Shown one piece after another: positions 1 through 8,389 of a DNA stretch of 64,000 nt. The notes beneath the pieces are model-generated. The model was not told where the DNA came from. It saw only the letters and a program-made list of their open reading frames with translations, and did no database searches. The stretch is taken from NCBI GenBank assembly GCA_025359245.1, contig JANYGW010000150.1, forward strand, positions 25,165 through 89,164, in the 5' to 3' direction. Numbering within the stretch: the first letter of the stretch is position 1; every line of letters starts with the position of its first letter. The DNA comes from Massilia sp. (GTDB lineage: Bacteria > Pseudomonadota > Gammaproteobacteria > Burkholderiales > Burkholderiaceae_D). The translations under genes were made by a program, and so were the position numbers.

Positions 1-208
1 GCGCGACATAGCGCTCGAGCTGCTCGTCGGGCAACAGCGTGCCGAACCGCAGTAAGCGATCACTATCATCAAGCGCGAGGAAATGCCTCAGCATGCGGCG
101 CCGGTCGCGTTCCTCGAGTTGCTTGACGAGCACCGCCCGGCGCGGCTTGGCGCCGCCCGGCTTGCCCAGCCAGCGATTCAGTTGCGCCGGCAATATGGTT
201 GTAAACAT
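1..208 (-). CDS. GNAT-type N-acetyltransferase, N-terminal part
   Basis: The gene starts at an ATG at 208 behind an AGGGGA ribosome binding site and runs off the left edge after 69 codons. The visible product is basic at first (residues 20-41) and then carries the stretch HFLALDDSDRLLRFG followed by DEQLERYV. That pattern is typical of the N-terminus of a family of GNAT acetyltransferases found in Burkholderiales. The catalytic acetyl-CoA-binding region lies outside the window, so substrate and activity cannot be judged. It is transcribed away from the diguanylate cyclase upstream and may or may not share its transcript; the gap is 31 bp. Confidence 0.6.
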   Translation of the reverse strand, partial: MFTTILPAQLNRWLGKPGGAKPRRAVLVKQLEERDRRRMLRHFLALDDSDRLLRFGTLLPDEQLERYVA

Positions 209-239
209 GGCATTCCCCTGCATTTGTGCATCGCACCAA

Positions 240-1784
240 TTAATCCATTGTAGCGGATTCGGCAGGAGGATTTGGAGCAGGGACTCTAGCGGGTGCGCCA
301 TCCCAGCGCGCCAGTTTGCCAAAGCAGATCCGGTTCTTGCCGTCCTGCTTGGCCTGGTACATGGCCTGGTCGGCATCGGCCAGCAAGGCTTCGAAGCCGC
401 GCGCCAGCGCTTCCGGACCATGCGCGCCCGAGACCCCGATGCTGGCCGAGATCTCGACCGGGTGGCCGGCCGCATCGACGATGGCGCGGATTTCGGCCAG
501 CGCCAGTTCAGCCACGCGCAGCGCGCCCTCTCGCTCGCGCACCTCCTCGAGCAGGATCACGAACTCGTCGCCGCCCAGGCGCGCCAGCACGTCTTCCTTG
601 CGCAGCTTGGCCTGGACCTGGCGCGCCACCAGCTGCAGCACCACGTTGCCGGTCGCGTGGCCGAAGGTGTCATTGACGGCCTTGAAGCCGTCCAGGTCGA
701 TGAACATGACCACCACGCTGCCGTTGCGGCGCGCCGCCCGCATCAGGGCGCGCTGGAGCAGCTGGGTGAACTGGCCATAGTTGAACAGGCCGGTCAGCCC
801 GTCGTACATGGCCAGCCGTTCGAGCTGTTCGGACTTCGCCTCGAGCGCGCGGGTGCGTTCGGCCACCCGCAGTTCCAGCGTTTCATTGGCCGCCTTCAGG
901 TCGCGGTTGACCTTGCCGATGATGCGGTAGCTGTTGCGCAGGCGCCGCGCGAACCAGACCAGCAACAGCAGCAACAGGCCGGAATAGGCGAACAGGTAGC
1001 CGCGAAAGCGCTGGCGGTCGCGCTGCACCTGGTCGAACGAGCGGTCGAACAAGGTCGCCAGCCGGTCCATGGCGGCCGCGCTGGCGTTGTCGTCGATGCG
1101 CCGTTCGACCTGGTTTTCGAGCGCGCGAAAGCGCAGCACGGCTTGCGCATGGCGCTCCAGTTCCTCGACCCGCGCGCGGATGTCGGGCGAGAACCAGGCG
1201 CGCAGCACCATCACCGCGCCGATATTGTGGCCGATCTGCGCGCCCAGGCGCGGGTCGGGCACCAGGTTATAGCGCAGCAGGTCCGACAGCAGCACATTGA
1301 GCGCGGCGTCCAGCGCCAGCACCGTGCGGGCCGGCACCAGCGCGCGTTCGAGGCCGTTCAAATCGGTCTTCAGGTCGGCGATCGCGGGCGGGATGTAGAC
1401 CAGCGAGTTGCGCAGGATCGCGTTCTGCGACTTGAACTGCTCGACCAGGTCTTCCTTTTCCTGCATGGCGCGCACCAGCTCGCCGTAGGCGGCGCCCGCT
1501 TCCGGCCCGCGCGCCAGCGCCAGCGCGCCGGCCAGCGCCGCCTGCAGCTGGTGCATGCGCGGCAGCGGCGCCGTCAGCGGATCGTAGTCGGCATTGACGC
1601 CGATATGCGAGCGCAGGATGTTGACGTTCCATTCGGCGTCCAGCTGCTGGAGTTCGCGCAGGTTGAGGATGACCCGGTTCTGCGCGTCGAGGTCGATGGC
1701 CTGGGTGCGGTTGAACAGGTAGCCGAGCGCCACGCTGAGCACGGCCAGCAGCGCCACGACGCCGATCCGGCGCTGCAGGTTCAT
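240..1784 (-). CDS. Membrane diguanylate cyclase with periplasmic DAHL-like sensor domain
   Basis: 514 residues. A first membrane helix (about 9-25) and a second (about 263-281) enclose a roughly 235-residue all-helical periplasmic region. Its opening, with LDAEWNVNILR and then YDPL, resembles the DAHL sensor domain. A coiled coil follows, then a GGDEF domain from about 327. The active site RLGGDEF is intact (GGDEF at 404-408). An RxxD inhibitory site (R395, D398) sits exactly five residues upstream, so product feedback is expected. The predicted reaction is synthesis of cyclic di-GMP from two GTP. The ATG overlaps the stop of the di-haem peroxidase gene as ATGA and is preceded by GGAG, so translation is coupled. 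The DAHL assignment is by pattern only; the signal sensed is unknown. Confidence 0.9.
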   Translation of the reverse strand: MNLQRRIGVVALLAVLSVALGYLFNRTQAIDLDAQNRVILNLRELQQLDAEWNVNILRSHIGVNADYDPLTAPLPRMHQLQAALAGALALARGPEAGAAYGELVRAMQEKEDLVEQFKSQNAILRNSLVYIPPAIADLKTDLNGLERALVPARTVLALDAALNVLLSDLLRYNLVPDPRLGAQIGHNIGAVMVLRAWFSPDIRARVEELERHAQAVLRFRALENQVERRIDDNASAAAMDRLATLFDRSFDQVQRDRQRFRGYLFAYSGLLLLLLVWFARRLRNSYRIIGKVNRDLKAANETLELRVAERTRALEAKSEQLERLAMYDGLTGLFNYGQFTQLLQRALMRAARRNGSVVVMFIDLDGFKAVNDTFGHATGNVVLQLVARQVQAKLRKEDVLARLGGDEFVILLEEVREREGALRVAELALAEIRAIVDAAGHPVEISASIGVSGAHGPEALARGFEALLADADQAMYQAKQDGKNRICFGKLARWDGAPARVPAPNPPAESATMD

Positions 1785-2728
1785 GGCAGCGCTCCGCGCG
1801 GCGGCATGGTTTCGCCGCTCAGGGCCTGCAGGAAGTGCACGATCTGGGCCTGGTCCTGCAGCGGCGCATCGCGTCCGAGCTGGTACTTGAACATTGCCCC
1901 GACCGCCTCGTCCAGCGTGGCCACCGAGCCGTCATGGAAGTACGGCGCGGTCAGCGCCACGTTGCGCAGGCTGGGGACGCGGAACATGTGGCGGTCGGCG
2001 GCGCGTCCGGTCAGCTCGAAACGGCCCTGGTCGGCCGCAATGGCGGCGTCCGGCGCAGGTTCGCGCATGGCGCCGAATTTCTGGTACATATTGCCGCCCA
2101 CGTTGATGCCCTGGTGGCAGGACACGCAGCCATAGCTCTTGAATTTGGCGTAGCCGCTCTTTTCATCGCGGGACAAGGCCGCCTTGTCGCCGCGCAGGTA
2201 GCGGTCGAAGCGCGACGGCGTGACCAGCAGCTTGAGGTAGTTGGCCAGCGCATCCTTGACCAGCGCGGCGCTGATGTCCTCGCCGTAGACGCGGCTGAAG
2301 TGGGCGCTCATGACCGGGTCGCCCGTCAGGCGCGAGGCGACCAGCTCCGCCGCCGGCGGCGAGGTACCCATCACATGCTCAAGCACCTGGTCGGCGCCGC
2401 GGTAGCGGCCGATCCAGCCCTGGCGGAAATTGAAGGCGCTGTTATAGATGGTCGGGGTGTTGCGCAGCGCTTGCCCGCCGGGGGCGCCGGGCGCGCGCGG
2501 GCGTGCATCGGCGCCCCCATGCGCCAGCTGGTGGCAGGTGGCGCAGCTCTGGGTATTGTCGCGCGACAGGCGCAGGTCGTGGAACAGCGCGCGGCCGAGC
2601 GCGGCGCGCGCCGGATCGACCGTCGCTGTCGCCGGCAAGGGACGGATCGGTTCTGCCAGCAGGGGCTGGGCCTGGGCGCCGCCGCACAGGGCGAGCAGAA
2701 TGACAGCTAAATGCGGGTACTGCCACAT
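1781..2728 (-). CDS. Di-haem cytochrome c peroxidase / MauG family protein
   Basis: 315 residues from the ATG at 2728, chosen because GGAGG lies six bases upstream; an earlier in-frame ATG at 2740 has no such site. A Sec signal peptide (about residues 1-21, ending AQA) directs it to the periplasm. Two haem c attachment sites are visible: CATCH at about 62-66 and CVSCH at about 201-205, the spacing expected of bacterial di-haem peroxidases. Family members reduce hydrogen peroxide with electrons from cytochromes, or as MauG-like enzymes oxidise other substrates; this one cannot be assigned further. Its stop overlaps the start of the diguanylate cyclase, so the two are co-transcribed. This suggests that peroxide or redox chemistry is linked to cyclic di-GMP signalling, which is inference. 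Confidence 0.88.
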   Translation of the reverse strand: MWQYPHLAVILLALCGGAQAQPLLAEPIRPLPATATVDPARAALGRALFHDLRLSRDNTQSCATCHQLAHGGADARPRAPGAPGGQALRNTPTIYNSAFNFRQGWIGRYRGADQVLEHVMGTSPPAAELVASRLTGDPVMSAHFSRVYGEDISAALVKDALANYLKLLVTPSRFDRYLRGDKAALSRDEKSGYAKFKSYGCVSCHQGINVGGNMYQKFGAMREPAPDAAIAADQGRFELTGRAADRHMFRVPSLRNVALTAPYFHDGSVATLDEAVGAMFKYQLGRDAPLQDQAQIVHFLQALSGETMPPRGALP

Positions 2729-2785
2729 GCGATCCTCCATTCCGGGTCGCGGGATACAGACCCAACAATAGCAGCAATGTGCGGA

Positions 2786-4045
2786 TCAGCCCTGTTCTGC
2801 TGGCGGCTCGTCGCCCACCAGGCGCAAGGCCGCCTTGAGCGCCGAGATGCGCGCCGCGTGCACCGCTTCCGGGATGCGCGCCTTGTTCTCGCCGCAGGCC
2901 AGCGCCACTGCGCCGGCATTGACGGCGCGCGCCGCCGCCAGCGCCTGGCGCAGGTAGGGTCCCTGCGGATACGCCCGGGTGCGGAAATCGTCGGCCGCGC
3001 CGCCGCGCCCGCGAAAATCGCATTCGGCCGCCAGCAGCATCTGGTCGAAGCGCTCCGGCTTGCGGAATGCGTCGCAGCGTTCGAACAGCGTGACCAGGGT
3101 GTTGGCGCGCAGCGCCTGCGCGCGGCTGACGTTGCCGTGCTCGCGCGCCGTCATGACGGCCAGCTCGCGGCAGTCGTTGGGCACCTTCAGGCGCTTGCAC
3201 ACGGCCTCGATCAGCGCCAGCCCCAGCTCTTCATGGCCGTGGTGGCGCGGCCATGCGTCGGACGGGGTGACGCCCTTGCCCAGGTCGTGCATCAGCGCGC
3301 CGAAGCGCACGCACAGGTCGAAGCCGCGTTCGGCGGCGTAATCGACGACCAGCATCATGTGGATCCCGGTGTCGACTTCGGGATGGTGGGCCGGCGGCTG
3401 CGGAACGCCCCACAGCGCGTCCAGCTCGGGCATGATGCGCGCCAGCGCGCCGCAGTCGCGCAGCACCGCCAGCATGCGCGACGGCGTATTTTCCATCAGG
3501 CCGCGCGCCAGTTCCTGCCATACGCGCTCGGGCACCAGCGCATCGACTTCGCCCTGCTCGACCATGGTGCGCATCAGCGCGTTGGTCTCGGGCGCCACCG
3601 TAAAGTCGGGAAAGCGGGCCGCGAATCGCGCCACCCGCAAGATCCGCACCGGGTCTTCGAGGAAGGCGTCGGACACGTGGCGAAAGACGCGCGCGCGCAG
3701 GTCGGCCTGGCCGCCGAAGGGGTCGACCAGGCTGCCGTCTTCGGCGCGCGCGATGGCGTTGATGGTCAGGTCGCGCCGCACCAGGTCGTCCTCGAGGGTG
3801 ACCTCGGGCGAAGTGTGGAACACGAAGCCGCGATAGCCGGGCGCGGTCTTGCGCTCGGTGCGCGCCAGCGCATACTCTTCGTGCGTGTCGGGGTGCAGGA
3901 ATACCGGAAAGTCCTTGCCGACCGGGCGAAAGCCCTGCGCCAGCATCTGTTCGGGCGTGGCCCCGACCACCACCCAGTCGCGGTCCTGGACCGGGATGCC
4001 GAGCAGGCCGTCGCGCACCGCGCCGCCGACGATATACGTCTGCAT
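2786..4045 (-). CDS. cca: Multifunctional CCA tRNA nucleotidyltransferase
   Basis: 419 residues from an ATG at 4045. The class II nucleotidyltransferase head is clear: GGAVRD at residues 7-12, the metal-binding DRD in QDRDW, RRDLTINAIA and DPFGG. Then comes an LRVARFAARF segment and a C-terminal HD domain containing HHPEVDTGIHMM and LMHDLGKG. This domain order is that of the gammaproteobacterial/betaproteobacterial enzyme, which adds and repairs the 3' CCA of tRNAs and also has phosphohydrolase activity. It starts five bases after the GST gene stops and is the last gene of the slt - NDUFA9-like - GST - cca cluster. The same open frame extends upstream through the GST gene, but that part is out-of-frame reading of GST and not protein. 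Confidence 0.96.
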   Translation of the reverse strand: MQTYIVGGAVRDGLLGIPVQDRDWVVVGATPEQMLAQGFRPVGKDFPVFLHPDTHEEYALARTERKTAPGYRGFVFHTSPEVTLEDDLVRRDLTINAIARAEDGSLVDPFGGQADLRARVFRHVSDAFLEDPVRILRVARFAARFPDFTVAPETNALMRTMVEQGEVDALVPERVWQELARGLMENTPSRMLAVLRDCGALARIMPELDALWGVPQPPAHHPEVDTGIHMMLVVDYAAERGFDLCVRFGALMHDLGKGVTPSDAWPRHHGHEELGLALIEAVCKRLKVPNDCRELAVMTAREHGNVSRAQALRANTLVTLFERCDAFRKPERFDQMLLAAECDFRGRGGAADDFRTRAYPQGPYLRQALAAARAVNAGAVALACGENKARIPEAVHAARISALKAALRLVGDEPPAEQG

Positions 4046-4050
4046 TGCCG

Positions 4051-4773
4051 TCAAGGCGTGCCGGCGATGTCGTCGTCGTGCAAGGGCGCCGCTTCGGTTT
4101 CGGCCAGCGCTTCCTGCACCCAGCGCGCCACCGCCGGGTGGGCCTGCATGCGGTCGCAGTAGGCCTGCAGGGCCGGCGCCAGCGCCACGCCATAGGTCCG
4201 GAAGCGCATCACCACCGGCGCGAAAAACGCGTCCGCGATCGAGAAATCGCCGAACAGGAACTGGTGATGGCCAAAGCGCGACATGCATTCTTCCCAGATT
4301 TCGCTGATGCGGCCGATGTCGCCCTGCGCTTCCGGCGTGCGGCCGCGGCCCGGCAGATGCAGCCGGATGTTCATCGACATGGCCGTGCGCAGGCCGGAAA
4401 ACCCGGAATGCATTTCCGCCACCACCGAACGGGCCATGGCGCGCGCCGCCACGTCCTGCGGCCACAGGTGCTTTTCCTGGAACTGTTCGGCCAGGTATTC
4501 GCAGATCGCCAGGCTGTCCCAGATCGTGATGTCGCCGGCGATCAGCACCGGCACGCGACCGGCGGCCGAATATTCGGCGATGCGGCTGGAGGTGTCGGGC
4601 TGGTCGAGCAGCACCCGCACTTCGTTGAAGGGGATGCCGAAGGCGGTCATCGCGACCCACGGCCGCATCGACCAGGACGAGTAGTTCTTGTTGCCGATGA
4701 CGAGCGTCAGGCCGGCCTTCTTGGCGTCCTGCAGGGTTTGCGAGAGGGTCGGGTCAAGTTCTGTCGTTTGCAT
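4051..4773 (-). CDS. Glutathione S-transferase family protein
   Basis: 240 residues. An N-terminal thioredoxin-like GST domain (about 20-100) contains NKNYSSWSMRPW, the active-site region of the maleylacetoacetate isomerase-like branch, and the glutathione-contact motif VPVL followed by DSLAI. A helical C-terminal domain fills about 105-225, with FGDFSIADAFFAPV typical of the family. Predicted to be cytosolic, conjugating or isomerising with glutathione; the substrate is unknown. It lies 24 bp after the NDUFA9-like gene and 5 bp before cca, an order seen across Burkholderiales. Confidence 0.88.
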   Translation of the reverse strand: MQTTELDPTLSQTLQDAKKAGLTLVIGNKNYSSWSMRPWVAMTAFGIPFNEVRVLLDQPDTSSRIAEYSAAGRVPVLIAGDITIWDSLAICEYLAEQFQEKHLWPQDVAARAMARSVVAEMHSGFSGLRTAMSMNIRLHLPGRGRTPEAQGDIGRISEIWEECMSRFGHHQFLFGDFSIADAFFAPVVMRFRTYGVALAPALQAYCDRMQAHPAVARWVQEALAETEAAPLHDDDIAGTP

Positions 4774-4797
4774 GTGGTGTCGGTCAGGCGCAAATAG

Positions 4798-5760
4798 TTA
4801 GCGCCCGGCGCGGGCGCGGAAGTCGTCGAAGCGCTCGGAAGGCGACAAATAACGGGGAGCCACCGCTTCGAGAGCCGTTAGTTTAATCCCTAATGCGGCC
4901 GCGGTGGTGGCTTGTATGGCGGGATCGACGACGCTGTCGACCTGCATGGAATCGAGATTGTCGCGGCTCATGATGGGTTCCCCGGGCAGCAGTTCGAACA
5001 GCAGCGCCTGCAGCCGCGCCAACCCGGCGGGGATCGCGAACACCGGGCGCGGACAATGCGCGTACTTCCCGGCCAGGCGTACCAGGTCGGCCAGCGTGTA
5101 GATGCGCGGCCCGCCCAGCTCGAACAGCAGGTGGCGCGTCTTGAGGTTGCCCAGCGCGTTGACGAAGGCCTGCGCCACGTCGCCCACGTAGACCGGCTGA
5201 AAATCGGTGTCATAGCCGGCCAGCGGCACGCAAGGCAGCCATTTCTGCAGGCGCGCGAACATGGTCAGGAAGCGGTCGCCCTCGCCGAACACCACCGACG
5301 GGCGGAATATGGTGGCGGCCACGCTCGGCTCGGCGCGCGCGGCCACTTCGCCGTCGGCCTTGGAACGCTGGTACATCGACGGGCCGTTGTTGTCCGCCCC
5401 CAGGGCGCTCATGTGCAGGTAGCGCGGCACCCGTTGCGCGGCGCAGGCGGCCACGATGCGGCGCGGCAGCTCGACGTGGGCGCGCTTGAAGTCGGGGCCG
5501 TACGGCGTGCCGTGCCGCGAGTGCAGCAGCCCGACCAGGTTGATGGCGGCGTCGGCGCCGGCCAGCAGGCGGCGCAGCGCGGCGTCGTCGTGGATATCGG
5601 CTTCGACCACCTCCACGCGCGGCAGGAAGATCAAATGCCTGGCGCGTTCGGCGCGCCGGGTCGGCACGATCACGCGCAGGCCGCGGGCGGACAGGCGCGC
5701 CACCAGGCTGGCTCCGATAAAGCCGGAGCCGCCGAACACCACTACCGTCATGTCTTTCAT
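4798..5760 (-). CDS. Atypical short-chain dehydrogenase, complex I NDUFA9-like
   Basis: About 320 residues. The Rossmann nucleotide-binding motif GGSGFIG lies at residues 10-16, followed by a basic patch (RRAERARH) and an acidic turn (VVEADIHD). This matches the NDUFA9-like group of NAD(P)-binding SDR proteins, in which the classical YxxxK active site is replaced; here YQRSKADGE occurs around residue 140. The start at 5760 is preferred because GAGGA lies just upstream; in-frame ATGs at 5778 and 5751 are alternatives. It sits 32 bp after slt and 24 bp before GST. Family members bind NADPH and are related to a respiratory complex I accessory subunit, but the bacterial role is not established. 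Confidence 0.82.
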   Translation of the reverse strand: MKDMTVVVFGGSGFIGASLVARLSARGLRVIVPTRRAERARHLIFLPRVEVVEADIHDDAALRRLLAGADAAINLVGLLHSRHGTPYGPDFKRAHVELPRRIVAACAAQRVPRYLHMSALGADNNGPSMYQRSKADGEVAARAEPSVAATIFRPSVVFGEGDRFLTMFARLQKWLPCVPLAGYDTDFQPVYVGDVAQAFVNALGNLKTRHLLFELGGPRIYTLADLVRLAGKYAHCPRPVFAIPAGLARLQALLFELLPGEPIMSRDNLDSMQVDSVVDPAIQATTAAALGIKLTALEAVAPRYLSPSERFDDFRARAGR

Positions 5761-5792
5761 GGGTCCTCGATTCGTCATTGAGATGGCCGGCG

Positions 5793-7739
5793 TCAGGGCA
5801 GCTCGCCCCCCTGCGCGCTGCGCGGCGTGATTTTACCGAGCCGCGCCTTGAGCGACTGCGGCTTGTTGTCGAACAGGGCGGCGTAGTTGACCGCATTGGC
5901 CATCACGTTCTTGACGTAGACCCGCGTTTCCAGATACGGGATCGACTCGGTGAAGACCGCCCCTTCCATCGGCTCGGCCAGCGTGGCGCGCCAGGTCCGC
6001 ATGCGCCCCGGCCCGGCGTTGTAGGCGGCCGTGGCCAGCGGTTGCGAACCGCCCGCGTTGGCCAGCACCATGTTCAGGTAGTTCGAGCCGAGCACCAGGT
6101 TGGTGTGCAGGTCGGAGATCTTGTCCTTGACGAAATCGAGCCCGATCTTGCGCGCCACGAACTGCGCGGTGGCCGGCATCACCTGCATCAGGCCGGAGGC
6201 GCCGGCCGCCGAGCGCGCGTCCATGATGAAGCGTGACTCCTGGCGGATCAGGCCATACACCCAGGCCTTGTCGAGCCCCAGCTGCAAGGCGGTGGGGCTG
6301 AGGATGTCGCTGTGCGGCGACGGGAAACGCTGGGTGTAGTCGAACTGGGTGCGGGTGCGCTCGGAGGTGTGCACCATGCGGTCGAGGATGTCGTTGCGGC
6401 GCGCGAATTCGGCGGCGGCGATCAGTTCGCGCTCGCTGAACTTGCGCAGCTCCCAGTTCCATTCGCGCGTGCCCTCCGGACGCAGGCGCAGGCTGAACAA
6501 CTTGAGCGCGCGGCGCAGGCCGGGATTGCTGGCCATCGGCGCGATTTCTTCGGCCGTCAGCGCCGGGCCGGGCGCCGGGATCGAAATGAGCTGGCCCATT
6601 TCCTCGAGCGCCAGCTGGCCGTAGAAGCTGCCCTGGTCGGCGATGCGCTGGTACAGCGCCAGCGCCGCTTCGGGCGGCGACCCGGGATCGGCCTGCATGG
6701 CGCGCGCCATCCAGTAGGTCCAGGCGGGCTGGCTGCGCAGCGCCGGCGGCATCTCGTTGATCGCCGCGCGCACCGCTTTCCAGTCGCCGCGGCGCAGCGC
6801 GATGCGGGTCTTCCATTGGACCTGCTCGGACGTCAACGGGGCGCCCGTACTCTTCTGCCAGTACTCCCAGGCGTCCGGGTCGAGCTTGAGCGAAGCCGCG
6901 TGTGCCAGCACGGCCCAGCCGATCGCCTGTTCCTGCGGCGCCAGGCTGGATAAATTCTTGCGCAAGCCGAGCAGCGCCAGCTTCTGGCTGCTGCGCGCCA
7001 TGCGGCCGATCGCGACCAGGTAGATTTCGTGCTCGGCGCGGGTGCTGCCGGTGCCGCGCGCCATGGCCAGCGCCGGCAGGTCGACCGCCTGGGCGGCGCG
7101 CGTATCGGACGCGCCCAAGAGCGCGGCGGCGCGCCGCGCCGGTCCGGTGGAGCCGGTCTCGCCGGCCAGGCGCAGCTGCGCCAGCAGGTCGTTGGCGTCG
7201 AACTGGCCGGCCTGCGCCAGCGCGCCCACCAGCGCATTGCAGGCGTCGCCGTAGGCGGGCGGGCTGACCAGCAGCGCGCGCGCCTCGTCGCCGACTTTTT
7301 CGCCGCGCGCGATGCGCGCCATCAGCGCGTAGCAGCGCACCTGGGTATCGTCATTGAGCACGAACAGCGGGTACTGCTGGTCGAAATTGGCCCAGTCGCG
7401 CACGCGCCCCAGTTCGAGCAGCCAGTCGTTGCGCAGGCGGTCGGCGATCGCCGTGCCCGGGTAGCGCAGCAGGAAGGCACGCACTTCATCGGCCGGCGCG
7501 CTCGCCAGGCGCGGTTTGAGCCGATAATAGTCGACGTACGAGGGTATCGGATACTGCCCGAGGCGGGCCGCGTACGATTCGATCTTGGCGATATCGGCGC
7601 CGCGCGCGGCCTCGCGCAGCAAGACAAAAGTGTCATCTTCGGGATGCGGATCGGCCGCGCCTTGGAGCGGCTGGGCGAAGGCAGGAATCAGGCAGGCGAC
7701 GGCGAGAACTGCACCGGTAAGCAATTTCGGCAAGGACAT
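5793..7739 (-). CDS. slt: Soluble lytic murein transglycosylase
   Basis: 648 residues with a Sec signal peptide (cleavage after AFA, about residue 22). A long superhelical TPR-like region (about 30-470) is followed by a C-terminal SLT lysozyme-like domain from about 480. The catalytic glutamate is in IRQESRF (about residue 501), with the family motifs GLMQVMPAT and AAYNAGPGR downstream. It cleaves the MurNAc-GlcNAc glycosidic bond of peptidoglycan with formation of 1,6-anhydroMurNAc. It acts in the periplasm in wall turnover. It is the first gene of the minus-strand cluster ending in cca, and is divergent from the cyclo-ligase gene with a 104-bp gap. Confidence 0.93.
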   Translation of the reverse strand: MSLPKLLTGAVLAVACLIPAFAQPLQGAADPHPEDDTFVLLREAARGADIAKIESYAARLGQYPIPSYVDYYRLKPRLASAPADEVRAFLLRYPGTAIADRLRNDWLLELGRVRDWANFDQQYPLFVLNDDTQVRCYALMARIARGEKVGDEARALLVSPPAYGDACNALVGALAQAGQFDANDLLAQLRLAGETGSTGPARRAAALLGASDTRAAQAVDLPALAMARGTGSTRAEHEIYLVAIGRMARSSQKLALLGLRKNLSSLAPQEQAIGWAVLAHAASLKLDPDAWEYWQKSTGAPLTSEQVQWKTRIALRRGDWKAVRAAINEMPPALRSQPAWTYWMARAMQADPGSPPEAALALYQRIADQGSFYGQLALEEMGQLISIPAPGPALTAEEIAPMASNPGLRRALKLFSLRLRPEGTREWNWELRKFSERELIAAAEFARRNDILDRMVHTSERTRTQFDYTQRFPSPHSDILSPTALQLGLDKAWVYGLIRQESRFIMDARSAAGASGLMQVMPATAQFVARKIGLDFVKDKISDLHTNLVLGSNYLNMVLANAGGSQPLATAAYNAGPGRMRTWRATLAEPMEGAVFTESIPYLETRVYVKNVMANAVNYAALFDNKPQSLKARLGKITPRSAQGGELP

Positions 7740-7843
7740 CAGTATGCAACTCTCAATTTGTACTTCATTTAGACCATGACCGGCAAATCAAGAATACCAT
7801 GCGGGGATGCGGCGCAACAGCGCCTAACGCACAGACGGGCACC

Positions 7844-8389
7844 ATGGATGCAACGATAGACAAGGCGGCGCTGCGCACGGCGCTCAAGCTGGCGCTGGCA
7901 CAGCTGGACCCGGTCCAGAAAGCCGGCTGGGATGGCGCCATCGGCGCGGCCGTGCTGGCCTGGGCGGAGCGCGTGCGGCCGGCCACGCTGGCGGTGTACT
8001 GGCCGCTGCCAGGCGAACCCGACCTGTCGGCAGCCTACGCGCAACTGGCCGCGCGCGGCGTCCGGCTGGCGCTGCCGGTGGTGCTGGAGCGCCACGCCGC
8101 GCTCGGGTTTGCCGAATGGACGCCGGGCGAAGCGATGCTGGCCGACCGCATGGGGGTGGCGGTGCCGGCCGAGCGGCGCATGCTGGCGCGCCCGCCTGCG
8201 CTGCTGATCCCCTGCCTCGGCTTCAATGCGCAGCGCTACCGGCTTGGCTACGGGGGCGGCTTTTACGACCGCACGCTCGAGGCCGAGCCGCGCGCGCTGG
8301 CGGTGGGCGTGGCCTACCGCTGCCAGCAGGCGCAGTTCGCCGGCGCGCCGCATGACGTCGCGCTGGACCTGCTGATCACCGAAGCCTAG
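7844..8389 (+). CDS. 5-formyltetrahydrofolate cyclo-ligase
   Basis: 181 residues from the ATG at 7844; an upstream in-frame start at 7799 would add 15 residues not expected in the family. The motifs are an N-terminal basic helix, VYWPLPGEPDL, and the C-terminal ATP/folate site LGYGGGFYDRTL. The enzyme converts 5-formyl-THF to 5,10-methenyl-THF with ATP, returning folate to the C1 pool. That pool feeds the convergent metF. The stops of the two genes overlap in the palindrome CTAG at 8386-8389. Confidence 0.93.
   Translation: MDATIDKAALRTALKLALAQLDPVQKAGWDGAIGAAVLAWAERVRPATLAVYWPLPGEPDLSAAYAQLAARGVRLALPVVLERHAALGFAEWTPGEAMLADRMGVAVPAERRMLARPPALLIPCLGFNAQRYRLGYGGGFYDRTLEAEPRALAVGVAYRCQQAQFAGAPHDVALDLLITEA

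Noticed and set aside
39..2135. Long open frame on the plus strand (698 codons)
   Set aside because: It lies antisense to the diguanylate cyclase and peroxidase, has no domain and a skewed Arg/Gln/His composition typical of high-GC shadow frames. Many similar frames in the window were dropped for the same reason.
4045..4660. Upstream extension of the cca frame
   Set aside because: It is the GST gene read out of phase; the true cca start MQTYIVGGAVRD is at 4045.
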